A DNA stretch of 64,000 nucleotides, taken from positions 2,294,001-2,358,000 of the forward strand of contig NZ_AP018722.1 of the NCBI RefSeq assembly GCF_004001325.1. Reading direction: 5' to 3'. Below are positions 1 through 8,291 of the stretch, in pieces. Source of the stretch: Thiomicrorhabdus aquaedulcis. GTDB lineage: Bacteria > Pseudomonadota > Gammaproteobacteria > Thiomicrospirales > Thiomicrospiraceae. The translations under genes were made by a program, and so were the position numbers. Positions within the stretch are counted from its first letter, which is position 1, and each line of letters begins with the position of its first letter. Below the pieces are notes generated by a model. The model saw only the letters and a program-made list of their open reading frames with translations, did no database searches and was not told the origin of the DNA.

Positions 1-1
1 T

Positions 2-160
2 ATTGAAGAGCATCCCGATTACTGGATTGTAAAAAAAGTCACCACCAAACCTAAATACCAGTTAAGTGAATTGATTGCGCAATGTAATCCAAACGCCCTT
101 CAAGATAATACGTTACAAGCTTGGGAAAGCAATGAAAAAGTGGGGAATGAGGTTTGGTAA
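2..160 (+). CDS. chpS: ChpS/MazE-type antitoxin, C-terminal end only
   Basis: This is the 3' end of a gene cut by the window edge; 52 codons remain before the TAA stop. The visible tail reads YQLSELIAQCNP, then LQAWE, and ends in GNEVW. This resembles the C-terminal toxin-binding tail of E. coli ChpS, which has YSLDELLAQCD and ends in GDEIW. Antitoxins of this family carry an N-terminal AbrB/MazE DNA-binding domain, which lies outside the window. The gene overlaps the downstream toxin start by 7 bases, as expected for a translationally coupled toxin-antitoxin pair. The assignment rests on tail similarity from memory plus the adjacent ChpB-like toxin. Confidence 0.8.
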   Translation: MEEHPDYWIVKKVTTKPKYQLSELIAQCNPNALQDNTLQAWESNEKVGNEVW

Positions 161-495
161 AACGTATGTTTGATCGTGGTGACATTGTACGTGTTTGCCT
201 TAACCCTAAGGCTGGAACAGAAACCCAAGGTGACTTTCGCCCCTGCATCGTACTTTCACCCCAAGCCTTTAATGCACTTGGGCTTGCTTTGGTAGCCCCC
301 ATTACCCAAGGCGGAAACTTTGCGCGTAACCAAGGCTTCGCCGTTCCACTTTCGGGTATGCAGACTCAAGGTGTGGTACTGGTGAATGGCATTAAAAGCC
401 TCGACCTAACCGCGCGCCAAGCTAAATTTATTGAAACCGCTGATCGGGTCATTATTGATGAATGTTTGGCTAAATTGCATGCCATTTTAGAATAA
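154..495 (+). CDS. chpB: ChpB/MazF-family endoribonuclease toxin
   Basis: This 113-residue protein is a MazF/PemK-family toxin closest to ChpB. It has the family's usual length and the hallmark stretches GDIVRV near the N-terminus, RPCIVLSPQAFN around residues 30-40, and VAPITQGGNFAR around 47-58. MazF-type toxins cleave mRNA and are neutralised by the cognate antitoxin, here the partial ChpS gene just upstream. The TTG start at 154 gives an N-terminus MVKRMFDRGD that aligns with ChpB MVKK..FERGD. An ATG at 166 is an alternative start. No truncation is visible. The antitoxin likely autoregulates the operon from a promoter outside the window. Confidence 0.9.
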   Translation: MVKRMFDRGDIVRVCLNPKAGTETQGDFRPCIVLSPQAFNALGLALVAPITQGGNFARNQGFAVPLSGMQTQGVVLVNGIKSLDLTARQAKFIETADRVIIDECLAKLHAILE

Positions 496-652
496 TCAAA
501 CGCGGGTAAATAATTTCAAAAAAAAGTAGTACAAAAATTAAAATAGTACGCTACTATTACAGCCTGAGATAGTTCACAGTGAAAAGTACGGTGAAAACGC
601 TAGATTAAGATGTTTTTTGTTTGCTAACCAATTGATTTATAATTGAAAAGGT

Positions 653-682
653 AAGGAGTCAAAGTTCTCTCCTTCCGCACCA
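653..682 (+). other. Possible 3' fragment of a tRNA-Leu gene (attachment-site-like)
   Basis: The stretch ends in CTCTCCTTCCGCACCA, which resembles the T-arm and acceptor 3' end of a tRNA-Leu. No matching 5' half (for example GCGGAAG) or anticodon arm is visible upstream. Such orphan 3' ends are left when integrative elements recombine into tRNA genes. The T-loop is not canonical, so chance resemblance is possible. A TATAAT-like box around 638-643 lies just upstream and a terminator follows at 721-751, so a short transcript of about 100 nt is an alternative reading. The rest of the 496-914 gap shows no gene I can support. Confidence 0.25.
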
Positions 683-720
683 CATTTTTTTAGACGGTTG
701 ATCACCTTCTAAAGTATTAA

Positions 721-751
721 AAGCTGGTCTTGCAAAAGACCGGCTTTTTTT
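721..751 (+). terminator. Rho-independent terminator
   Basis: A stem AAGCTGGTCTT / AAGACCGGCTT with a GCAA loop (one G-T pair) is followed by a run of seven T. It lies downstream of the toxin gene and of the tRNA-like fragment, and before the frameshifted lipoprotein gene. Confidence 0.85.
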
Positions 752-914
752 ATGTCTAAAATTCTTGTACGACACTTTAATTGCTGCTTTAAGGCTTTTT
801 TGTCGCTTTTCGTTTTGCCGCCCTTTTTATCCTAGTTTGTCTGATGTCTTCACTTACCAGGCCTGGTGGTTTGTGGTATGCTTTTGCGTCTTAATTCTTG
901 TTAGGAAAACCCTT

Positions 915-1378
915 ATGACCTCCTCTTTTAGACCGTCTAAACTCTTTTTGTATGCCATGTTACTGGGGTTAAGCACGCTTTTTTAAGCGGTTGTTTGGGC
1001 ATTACCCAACCTAAAGACAGCGCCATTAAAGAGGCGGTGGGCGAGCACTTTAATGCACAATACAGTGGGTTATTAAGCGCCACTCAGGTTGAAAAAATCA
1101 ACGGTTACAAACAAAACGACACGCATTATGTCGCGCAAATGAACATTATCGCCACCGCCGAACGCTCGCTGGACGACTACGCCAAACACACCTTGCAAGA
1201 CGACACGCTGTCGCCGCTTGAAAAAATGGCCAGCACACTCAGCACTGGCTTGCTTAAAATGACTTTACCCAGTTTTGACGCGGGCGACACGGTTACCTTT
1301 GAGCGCGAATATCTGTTTGTAAAAACCGATAACGGCTGGCAGCTTAAAAAAGAACTTAGCCAAAGCGATGCGCCGTAA
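915..1378 (+). pseudogene. Small lipoprotein, frameshifted in the signal peptide
   Basis: The ATG at 915 begins a signal peptide (MTSSFRPSKLFLYAMLLGL) that stops early at 984-986. One base later, in the next frame, the sequence continues with a lipobox LSGC and about 125 more residues ending ELSQSDAP. Adding one T to the T6 run at 979-984 joins the two parts into a 154-residue lipoprotein with LFLSGC as the processing site. I do not recognise the mature domain. It is soluble-looking and probably periplasmic or outer-membrane anchored. It precedes luxS on the same strand. Whether the missing base is real or a sequencing error cannot be told here; six other genes in the window show the same defect. 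Confidence 0.75.
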
Positions 1379-1454
1379 TCACCGCCCTCAACCAACGCAC
1401 ATCAATACACATATCACACACACAAACAAAATACAAATAAAATAGGAAACTCCC

Positions 1455-1988
1455 ATGCCTTTATTAGACAGTTTTACCGTTGACCACACCATTATGAACG
1501 CCCCTGCCGTGCGCGTGGCCAAAACCATGACCTCGCCATCGGGCGACACCATTACCGTGTTTGATTTGCGTTTTAACAAACCCAACGAAGCGATGATGAG
1601 CGAAAAAGGCATTCACACCCTAGAGCATTTATTTGCCGGCTTTATGCGCAACCATCTAAACGGCGATGGCGTTGAGATTATCGACATCAGCCCAATGGGT
1701 TGTCGTACCGGATTTTACATGAGCTTATTGGGCGCTCCCAGCGAACAACGTGTTGGCCAGGCCTGGTTAGCGTCCATGCACGACGTGTTAAACGTTCAGC
1801 GCATGGAAGACATTCCTGAACTAAACGAATACCAATGCGGCACCTTTGTCATGCACTCGCTCGAAGAAGCCAAAGCCATCGCCCAAGACATTTTAGACCA
1901 CGGCGTAGGCATCAATAAAAACGAAGAGATTGCCTTAAGCGAAGACACGCTTAAAGCGTTAGGAAACGACGTGAGTCATGCTCTATGA
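1455..1988 (+). CDS. luxS: S-ribosylhomocysteine lyase LuxS
   Basis: LuxS cleaves S-ribosylhomocysteine to homocysteine and DPD, the precursor of autoinducer-2. The 177-residue protein carries the zinc-binding HTLEH motif at residues 54-58, the catalytic cysteine C83 in PMGCRTGFY, and the third zinc ligand C128 in QCGT. An AGGAAA ribosome-binding site precedes the ATG. The stop overlaps the ATG of mtnN (ATGA), so the two SAH-recycling enzymes are coupled. A near-match of the dispersed palindrome (GCCAGGCCTGGT, 1756) encodes GQAWL in a surface-type segment. The assignment is secure. Confidence 0.98.
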   Translation: MPLLDSFTVDHTIMNAPAVRVAKTMTSPSGDTITVFDLRFNKPNEAMMSEKGIHTLEHLFAGFMRNHLNGDGVEIIDISPMGCRTGFYMSLLGAPSEQRVGQAWLASMHDVLNVQRMEDIPELNEYQCGTFVMHSLEEAKAIAQDILDHGVGINKNEEIALSEDTLKALGNDVSHAL

Positions 1989-2692
1989 AAATCGCCATTA
2001 TTGGCGCCATGGAAGAAGAAGTGGCCTTACTTCGAGCGCAACTGGCCAATTTAACCACGCACACTCACGCCGGATTTGAATTTTACCAAGGCCAAATTGG
2101 CGCCACCCAAGTGGCGTTATTGCGCTCGGGCATTGGCAAAGTCAACGCCGCCATCAGCACCACTATTTTGCTTGAACGCTATCAACCCGATTACGTGATA
2201 AACACCGGTACCGCCGGCGGATTTCACACCGATTTAAACGTGGGCGACATTGTCATTAGCAGCTCGGTGTGTCATCACGATGTGGACGTCACCCCCTTTG
2301 GCTACGATTTGGGTCAAGTACCCGGCATGCCATCGTGCTTTTTACCCGACGACCGTTTGGTGCAAGCGGCCAAAGACAGCATTGACAGCTTGCAAGAAGT
2401 GGTGCACATGCACGGCTTAATTGCCACCGCCGATCGCTTTATGCACCAACCCGCAGACGTGGCCAACACGCGTAAAAATTTTCCGGAAATGATTGCCTGC
2501 GAAATGGAAGCCGCCGCGGTGGCGCAAGTCTGTTACAGCTTTAACAAACCGTTTGTAATTATTCGCTCGCTGTCGGACATTGCCGGCAAAGAAAATAAAG
2601 TGACATTTGAACAGTATTTAGAGCAAGCCGCCACACATTCGGCCAAAGTAATTTTAGCCATGCTTAGCCAACTGGAAAACACGCAACCCTAG
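1985..2692 (+). CDS. mtnN: 5'-methylthioadenosine/S-adenosylhomocysteine nucleosidase
   Basis: This enzyme (also called Pfs) removes adenine from SAH, MTA and 5'-deoxyadenosine, supplying S-ribosylhomocysteine to LuxS encoded just upstream. The 235-residue sequence begins with the typical [13 protein letters not shown]. It contains the catalytic E12, the substrate-contacting EMEAAA around residues 173-178, and the catalytic aspartate D198 in SLSDIAG. It overlaps luxS by 4 bp. A terminator follows at 2756. The luxS-mtnN pair forms a self-contained SAH detoxification and AI-2 synthesis operon. Confidence 0.97.
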   Translation: MKIAIIGAMEEEVALLRAQLANLTTHTHAGFEFYQGQIGATQVALLRSGIGKVNAAISTTILLERYQPDYVINTGTAGGFHTDLNVGDIVISSSVCHHDVDVTPFGYDLGQVPGMPSCFLPDDRLVQAAKDSIDSLQEVVHMHGLIATADRFMHQPADVANTRKNFPEMIACEMEAAAVAQVCYSFNKPFVIIRSLSDIAGKENKVTFEQYLEQAATHSAKVILAMLSQLENTQP

Positions 2693-2755
2693 GCCAAGCC
2701 TGGCTTAATATTTAAGTTAACCAGGCCTGGTTAAACTGTAAATTGCACCCACAAA

Positions 2756-2776
2756 AAACCGCCTTAACGGCGGTTT
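2756..2776. terminator. Terminator between convergent mtnN and the 2806 lipoprotein gene
   Basis: The hairpin AAACCGCC / GGCGGTTT with a short loop is flanked by A-rich and T-rich sequence. It can serve both converging genes. A perfect palindrome copy lies 25 bp upstream at 2720. Confidence 0.75.
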
Positions 2777-2805
2777 ATTTTTCTTACATCTATTAAAAAG
2801 ATTAC

Positions 2806-4056
2806 TTATTTCTGTATTTCAAAAGGCAGCAATTTTTGCAACGTATAGTCGCCCGAACCGCTGTCTGAGGTTGCAATGGTCAACGTTAAAACACCAGCTT
2901 CACTTACAGTATATGAAATACTGCTTGCAAGACCCAAACCTTTGTCACCATCTTTATTTTCAGTCACGTTAAATAAAAATGCGCCATTTTCACCCAGTGT
3001 GTAAGTGCCTTTTTCATAGACCACTGCACCGTCAGGTAAGCCACTGTTATCGCCAGATTCACTGCCTTCTAAAGAAAATACAAAGTAGGTGTTGTCTTTA
3101 TTAAACGCCAGTAATTTAGTCTCGCTAATACCGGTCTCACCCTTATCAAACACCCAAACTCCGTTAATGGCATCTGGCTCTGCCACTTGCGCGGCTAAAG
3201 AAACAGTACGCGCAAAATCAACACTTCCATCAATCTTAAAACCAAGTAAGTCATCAGATAGTTCAAGATCGAGAGGTAAAGATTCTAGTGTTGTTGATTC
3301 ATCGCCGTAAGTGCGTGTAAATGTAATGGTTTTGTCAGTCGAATTCACCACATAATTACCAACTTGCAAAACATCCTCTGCTTTAAACTTCTCGTCACTC
3401 AACAACAAATACTGACCATCGACCTCGAACTTAATAAACGTCAGACCGTCTTCAATACTGCCGGTTTTCATCCACGTACCAACAATGCCGTTTGCATTGG
3501 CTAAGTGATCTTTTACATCTTGTTCATTTTTCCAGGCAATCGCGCTGCTATCTAAAAGAACGCCCGAAAATTTTGACTGAAAAGAAGCTGTATCTGCTGT
3601 TGAAAAATCAGCCGCTGTAAGAGTGGTATTTGCTAAAGCCGCAACCACCGCAGGGGTAATTTTAATTCCATTAGAAGGGTTTTTGTCTTCATCCAAGGTT
3701 TGTAACAACAGCCCGATGTTTAAAACTTGCTGATTGTCTACATCTTGAGAACCGGCCATATCAAATGGCGTCACAACGCCTTTTGCCAAAACGGGCGGAA
3801 AGCTTACGCCGCCAATTGAAAAGGTAACGGTTTCACCCGCTTCGTATTTGTATTCACCTTTGTCACTGGTGGTACCACTTTTTGTAGCTGTTTTATAGGC
3901 AACGCCTGCAACCGCACTGTCAATAAAAGTACCCGTTGATGAGGTATCAGCAGGCGGGGGGGGGGTAGAACTACCACCTCCACCGCCGCATCCGGCTAAA
4001 GTCAACGAGCTTAAAGCGGTGGCCAGTAAGGTTAGTTTCATAGTATTGATGTTCAC
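2806..4056 (-). CDS. Adhesin-like or surface lipoprotein of unknown function
   Basis: This 416-residue protein has a lipoprotein signal (LTLAGC around residues 19-24) followed by a Gly5-Ser-Ser linker and a short proline run. Residues about 44-90 contain FIDSAVAG, then YKTATKSG, then GETVTFSIGG. That module is seen in many proteobacterial surface proteins after a lipid anchor. The C-terminal half has two similar stretches beginning GTWMKTGS and GVWVFDKG, each followed by a strand-rich segment; these look like duplicated beta-rich lipocalin-like domains, which is inference. A coding-strand run of ten C lies in the linker (separate entry). It is monocistronic and converges on mtnN. Confidence 0.8.
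   Translation of the reverse strand: MNINTMKLTLLATALSSLTLAGCGGGGGSSTPPPPADTSSTGTFIDSAVAGVAYKTATKSGTTSDKGEYKYEAGETVTFSIGGVSFPPVLAKGVVTPFDMAGSQDVDNQQVLNIGLLLQTLDEDKNPSNGIKITPAVVAALANTTLTAADFSTADTASFQSKFSGVLLDSSAIAWKNEQDVKDHLANANGIVGTWMKTGSIEDGLTFIKFEVDGQYLLLSDEKFKAEDVLQVGNYVVNSTDKTITFTRTYGDESTTLESLPLDLELSDDLLGFKIDGSVDFARTVSLAAQVAEPDAINGVWVFDKGETGISETKLLAFNKDNTYFVFSLEGSESGDNSGLPDGAVVYEKGTYTLGENGAFLFNVTENKDGDKGLGLASSISYTVSEAGVLTLTIATSDSGSGDYTLQKLLPFEIQK
3956..3965 (-). repeat. Poly-C(10) tract in the lipoprotein linker
   Basis: Ten G on the plus strand read as ten C in the gene, encoding TPPPP just after the lipid-anchored Gly-Ser linker. Homopolymers of this length in surface-protein genes are classic slipped-strand phase-variation sites. 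A gain or loss of one base would cut the protein off shortly after the lipobox. Confidence 0.8.
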
Positions 4057-4268
4057 AAAATTCCCTTTTATTTACTAAATTTAGTTATTAAATCTATTTA
4101 ATTACGCATTTAAAACGTTGGGGAATATTAACCCAACCTACGCATTAATTAAACCAAATTACGTTAAATAGTTAGAAAAGTGAAATCAATCCGTAACCCT
4201 AAAGCATTTACACCGCAAACTGTGCTTTTACCTTATACACAGTAAAAGAGTCTAACAACCTCTAACCA

Positions 4269-5804
4269 TTAAAGTAACGCTTGAGCAAACTCGCTCGCCG
4301 CCACCGGGCTTGACCATATTTGGCCTTGCCCCATTGAGCAGCCCATTTGGGTTAACCATTGTTGGGTTTCTGGGGTGTCGATGCCGGTGGCGATCACGCA
4401 TACGTCTAGGCTTTTGGCCATTTGTATGATGGCGCGTACCCATTTGCGGCCTTTTTCAGTTTGTAAAGCGTTGTGCAGCCAGGTGCGATCTAATTTGAGT
4501 TCGTGCACATTTAAGTGCGCCAACTGGGTTAAATCGAGCGCGTATTTGCCCACGTCGGTTAAGGTAATTTGGTAGCCCGCGTCGCTTAATGCGTTTAGGG
4601 TTTGGGTAAACAATGGGTCGGCTTTTTCAAGCGCTTGCATTGAAAACTCCAATTGCAGTTGCGCCCGATTTACTTGGTAGTGATTTAGGCGTTGCTCTAA
4701 CAACGCGGGCCACGCTTCACGTTGCCACACGCTGTTTAAAATGGGCACCGACACCACCAGTTCGGGGTTTGAAAGCTGCCATTGTTGTAAATAATGCAGA
4801 CCGGTGTCCAGTAGCCACGCGCCCATAGAGTACGCCCAATCGCTTTTGTTTAAAAACTCTACCCAACTGCTTAAATACGGCGTCGCCAACGCGGGGCAGT
4901 TCCATTGCGCGCTTAGGCTGGCGCCGACAATTTTTTGACTGCTTAAATCCATTTGCGCCTCAAAGCAGCTTTTAATATGACCTTGCTCCATGGCGATTTC
5001 AAACTTATGTTGCATAACGTGGCTTTGCGTGGGCGCTTGGCTCATAACTTGGTCGTAAAACCGATAGGCGCGCCGCCCGCTGGATTTGGACACGTACAAG
5101 GCCTCGTCGGCGTTTTGAATGAGTTCGGCCGAGGTTTTAGCGTCTTCTGGAAAGCGCGCTACGCCTATGCTGGTCGAAATCATTACGTCTTTTTGATGAA
5201 TAAAATACGGCCGACTGACCTCGACAATAATGCGTTGGCAAATGCCTTCAATCAGGTCACGGTCGGCCAAATTGGCCAATAAAATCACAAATTCATCGCC
5301 GCCTAAACGGCTCACAATGTCGCCGTCACGCACCGCCGAAATAAGCCGCGCGCTTACATTGCGCAGCAGTTCATCGCCCGCTTGATGGCCTAAATTATCA
5401 TTAACGGGCTTAAAGCCGTCTAAATCTAAAAACAACAAACTAAAATGCGAATCGGCCTGACGCGCTTGCACCACCAGTTGTTCTAGGGTGGCGTTAAAAT
5501 AGGCGCGATTGGGCAGATGGGTTAACGAGTCGTAATTGGCTTGCCTAAACAGCTCGCGAGTGCGTTGTTGCACTTGGTTTTCGACCATATTAGCTAAATC
5601 TTCCGACAAGTCGCTGTGCTGTAAAAAACGTCTTTGCAACGAGCCCATCAGTTTTTTGACACTTAACCCGACCGTTGAGCTGGTGACGCTGCGTTGCTCA
5701 CGACGATTACGCTCGGAACGTAAAAAACGTTCTACCGCCGGCGACAGCATTTTGCTGGCATAGCTGTCCGCGGTTAAATCGTTTTGCTGAAGTGCGTCTA
5801 ACAT
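4269..5804 (-). CDS. Diguanylate cyclase with degenerate EAL domain
   Basis: This 511-residue cytoplasmic protein has no obvious membrane segment. Residues 1-90 are a charged helical region. A GGDEF domain follows (about 95-250) with intact RLGGDEF and an allosteric RxxD I-site (RDGD) exactly five residues before GGDEF. It should make c-di-GMP and be product-inhibited. The C-terminal EAL domain (about 275-511) has lost its catalytic signature: EAL is replaced by ASL, DDFG by TDVG, and the AEGVE position reads ATGID. Phosphodiesterase activity is therefore unlikely; it may bind ligand or partner. It lies alone, divergent from purT. Confidence 0.9.
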   Translation of the reverse strand: MLDALQQNDLTADSYASKMLSPAVERFLRSERNRREQRSVTSSTVGLSVKKLMGSLQRRFLQHSDLSEDLANMVENQVQQRTRELFRQANYDSLTHLPNRAYFNATLEQLVVQARQADSHFSLLFLDLDGFKPVNDNLGHQAGDELLRNVSARLISAVRDGDIVSRLGGDEFVILLANLADRDLIEGICQRIIVEVSRPYFIHQKDVMISTSIGVARFPEDAKTSAELIQNADEALYVSKSSGRRAYRFYDQVMSQAPTQSHVMQHKFEIAMEQGHIKSCFEAQMDLSSQKIVGASLSAQWNCPALATPYLSSWVEFLNKSDWAYSMGAWLLDTGLHYLQQWQLSNPELVVSVPILNSVWQREAWPALLEQRLNHYQVNRAQLQLEFSMQALEKADPLFTQTLNALSDAGYQITLTDVGKYALDLTQLAHLNVHELKLDRTWLHNALQTEKGRKWVRAIIQMAKSLDVCVIATGIDTPETQQWLTQMGCSMGQGQIWSSPVAASEFAQALL

Positions 5805-5959
5805 AATGGTGATCCTCGTCGTAAAACCAAATGTATCGGTGAGCCAATGTGAGCCAATGTGCGTCTTAATGGCCTATAATGTTTAACTATTAAAGGGGCG
5901 TTAGCGCCGCTGCACCGATTGGTTTTTTTAGTTAAATTAACATAAGCAAAGGAGATGCC

Positions 5960-7150
5960 ATGTTGAGCATTGGAACACCACTTTCTAACACGGCTGTACG
6001 TGTTTTACTGTGTGGCGCGGGTGAATTAGGCAAAGAAGTGGCAATTGAACTGCAACGTTTAGGGGTAGAAGTGATTGCCGTTGACCGTTACGCCAACGCA
6101 CCGGCCATGCAAGTCGCGCACCGCAGCCACGTAATTGACATGCTGGATGGCGCAGAGTTAAGACGCATTATTGAGCTTGAAAAACCCCATTACGTAGTAC
6201 CCGAAATTGAAGCCATCGCCACCGACACCCTGGCGCAACTAGAGCAAGAAGGGGTGAATATTATCCCCACTGCGCGTGCCACACAGCTCACTATGAACCG
6301 CGAAGGCATTCGCCGCTTGGCCAGCGAAATGCTTAATATTGCCACCTCACCGTTTGAATTTGCCGACACCTATGAAGATTTTGCCGCTGCCGTGGTGCGC
6401 ATTGGCATGCCGTGTGTGATTAAGCCCATTATGAGCTCGTCGGGCAAAGGCCAAAGCGTGGTTAAAAGCTCCGCCGACATTGACCAGGCCTGGTTGTATG
6501 CCCAAGAAGGTGGACGCGCCGGCAAAGGCCGGGTGATTATTGAAGGTTTTGTAAACTTTGATTACGAAATTACCCTGCTCACCCTTGTGCACAGCCATGG
6601 CCTGAGTTTTTGCGACCCCATTGGCCACTATCAAGAAGACGGCGATTATCGCCAATCGTGGCAACCGCATCCCATGAGTGCGGCGGCGTTAGCCACCGCG
6701 CACGACATCGCCCGCAAAGTCACCCAAGCACTGTGCGGCGACACCGGACGCGGATTATTTGGCGTAGAACTGTTTGTAAAAGGCGATACCGTCTATTTTA
6801 GTGAAGTGTCGCCCCGCCCACACGACACCGGATTGGTGACGTTAATTTCACAAGATTTATCGCAATTTGCCCTGCACGCGCGGGCTATTTTAGGCCTGCC
6901 TATTCCCAGCATTCGGCAACTGGGCGCATCAGCGTCCAGTGTGATCTTGCCCACTGGGCAGTCTAATCACACCGCGTTTTCTAATTTTGACGTGGCACTG
7001 AGCAAACCCGACACCCACTTAAGACTGTTTGGCAAACCCGACATTAACGGCCGTCGTCGCATGGGCGTGGTGCTCACCCGCGCCGACACCATAGAACAAG
7101 CGTTAGCCAAAGCCAAACGCGCCGCTGCCGCGATTACAGTGACGTTTTGA
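5960..7150 (+). CDS. purT: Formate-dependent GAR transformylase PurT
   Basis: PurT performs the third step of purine synthesis, converting GAR to formyl-GAR with formate and ATP. The 396-residue protein is full length for the family. It has the N-terminal [12 protein letters not shown] nucleotide-binding motif, ATP-grasp residues around [13 protein letters not shown], and [22 protein letters not shown] near residue 270-295. An AAAGGAG ribosome-binding site lies 8 bp before the ATG. A perfect copy of the dispersed palindrome at 6483 encodes DQAW inside the ATP-grasp region. The gene stands alone, and downstream lies a REP-like repeat. Confidence 0.97.
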   Translation: MLSIGTPLSNTAVRVLLCGAGELGKEVAIELQRLGVEVIAVDRYANAPAMQVAHRSHVIDMLDGAELRRIIELEKPHYVVPEIEAIATDTLAQLEQEGVNIIPTARATQLTMNREGIRRLASEMLNIATSPFEFADTYEDFAAAVVRIGMPCVIKPIMSSSGKGQSVVKSSADIDQAWLYAQEGGRAGKGRVIIEGFVNFDYEITLLTLVHSHGLSFCDPIGHYQEDGDYRQSWQPHPMSAAALATAHDIARKVTQALCGDTGRGLFGVELFVKGDTVYFSEVSPRPHDTGLVTLISQDLSQFALHARAILGLPIPSIRQLGASASSVILPTGQSNHTAFSNFDVALSKPDTHLRLFGKPDINGRRRMGVVLTRADTIEQALAKAKRAAAAITVTF

Positions 7151-7229
7151 GGTTTGAGTTTTGAGGTGTTAAATCTAGATTTAAGATGTCTTAACCATTA
7201 AACCCTCAAAACCACCCATAACAAACTCC

Positions 7230-7305
7230 GTCATTACGGGCTTGACCCGTAATCTATTGCACTTACCATATGTGTGGCAGATGCCGTGTCGTAGCACGGC
7301 ATGAC
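7230..7305. repeat. REP-like intergenic repeat, two hairpins
   Basis: Two inverted repeats, ATTACGGG/CCCGTAAT and ATGCCGTG/CACGGCAT, are separated by about 28 bp. The same pair in the opposite orientation occurs at 44641-44707 and 46053-46122. Bipartite intergenic elements of this look are common in proteobacteria. The surrounding purT-fliS gap (7151-7516) also holds a palindrome copy at 7321. Confidence 0.8.
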
Positions 7306-7516
7306 GAACTTATCCAAACGACCAGGCCTGGTCAATGTGGTTTTAACCTCTTGTTTTTATTAAAAACACCTCTGTCAATTTCTTAACACCGCCAACTTGG
7401 CACAGACCCTGCTATACGACCAGCAAAGGAAATTCTTTAGGCGTTTTTTATGTTTTAAAACGCAATCGAATTTCACACTTACACAGGCGATAGCCTTAAA
7501 CCGCAGGGGAACCATC

Positions 7517-7951
7517 ATGACATTAAACAACACCACCGCTAAAGAGATTAAAGCACCCATTCTTGAAGAGTATCAACGCAACCAAGCCATGGAAAAATCA
7601 TTAGCCGAAAACCCACGTAAAACCGTGTTATTGCTGTTGCAAGGCGCGGTTGACAAAGGCAACTTGGCCAAAGTGTGTCACCAAAGCCAAGCCTTAGTTG
7701 AAAAAGGCTTTCACCTAGGTCGTATGACCACTATTTTAGACGCGCTGCGCGATCGTTTAGCGTTTACCAAAGACACGCCATTGGCGTTTGATTTAGAAGA
7801 GTTGTACCGCTACGCCGACCAAAGTATTCAGGAAGCGGTGTTTGAAAAAGACACGTTCTACCTAGACAGCGCGGTCGAAATTTTGACCGAACTGCGCGAC
7901 GCGTGGCTGGAAATGATGCAACAAACCGGACAACTGCCCGAAAACGCTTAA
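7517..7951 (+). CDS. fliS: FliS-family flagellin chaperone
   Basis: The 144-residue protein has the all-helical FliS layout. It shows a KTVLLLLQGAVDKGNLAKVCHQ helix region split over residues 34-56, LRDRLAF near 77, and LEELYRYADQSIQEA near 92-106. It ends with a C-terminal ELRDAWLEMM matching the family's conserved aromatic end. FliS binds the flagellin C-terminus in the cytoplasm and prevents premature polymerisation. I chose the ATG at 7517 because AGGGGA lies 7 bp upstream; the reading frame is open further upstream without a better start. No other flagellar genes are nearby, which is unusual for fliS. Confidence 0.7.
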   Translation: MTLNNTTAKEIKAPILEEYQRNQAMEKSLAENPRKTVLLLLQGAVDKGNLAKVCHQSQALVEKGFHLGRMTTILDALRDRLAFTKDTPLAFDLEELYRYADQSIQEAVFEKDTFYLDSAVEILTELRDAWLEMMQQTGQLPENA

Positions 7952-7994
7952 ACGCGTTTGACCAGGCCTGGTAAGTTAAAACAAAACGCAAAAC

Positions 7995-8078
7995 GTAATT
8001 TGTAACAAGTAATTTGTAACAAGTAATTTGTAACAAGTAATTTGTAACAAGTAATTTGTAACAAGTAATTTGTAACAC
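7995..8078 (+). repeat. Six tandem copies of a 14-bp unit
   Basis: The unit GTAATTTGTAACAA repeats at 7995, 8009, 8023, 8037, 8051 and 8065; only the end of the last copy differs. It lies downstream of fliS and a palindrome copy at 7961. It has no spacers, so it is not a CRISPR array. Confidence 0.95.
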
Positions 8079-8121
8079 GCAATACCGTATAAAACGATTA
8101 ACCATTGCCCATTGATAATCA

Positions 8122-8157
8122 CCCAAACGCCAAGCTTGTCTTGGCGTTTGGGTTTTT
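8122..8157 (+). terminator. Rho-independent terminator downstream of fliS
   Basis: A 13-bp perfect stem CCCAAACGCCAAG / CTTGGCGTTTGGG with loop CTTGT is followed by TTTTT. Confidence 0.9.
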
Positions 8158-8198
8158 GGCTGTTTTAAACAGCACCCATAAACGCCCGCCTAAAAAGC

Positions 8199-8236
8199 AA
8201 AAAACCCAGTGGCCGAGACTTGGCCACTGGGTTTTA
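8199..8236 (-). terminator. Terminator of the TonB-receptor gene
   Basis: A 14-bp stem AAAACCCAGTGGCC / GGCCACTGGGTTTT lies 56 bp past the stop of the minus-strand receptor gene and is flanked by A/T runs on both sides. Confidence 0.8.
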
Positions 8237-8291
8237 ATCGTTTAACGCTAAATCCCCTTCACCTTTTACACGTTAAAGGCTGGTTAATAAC

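Noticed and set aside
765-986. 73-codon reading frame before the lipoprotein
   Set aside because: It merely reads into the lipoprotein's signal peptide from upstream; the ATG at 915 with a lipoprotein signal is the real start.
7230-7305. Terminator pair after purT
   Set aside because: The two hairpins lack T-runs and recur as a unit at two other loci, so they are better explained as a repeat element.
7995-8078. CRISPR-like array
   Set aside because: The 14-bp units are directly adjacent with no spacers and no cas genes are nearby; it is a simple tandem repeat.
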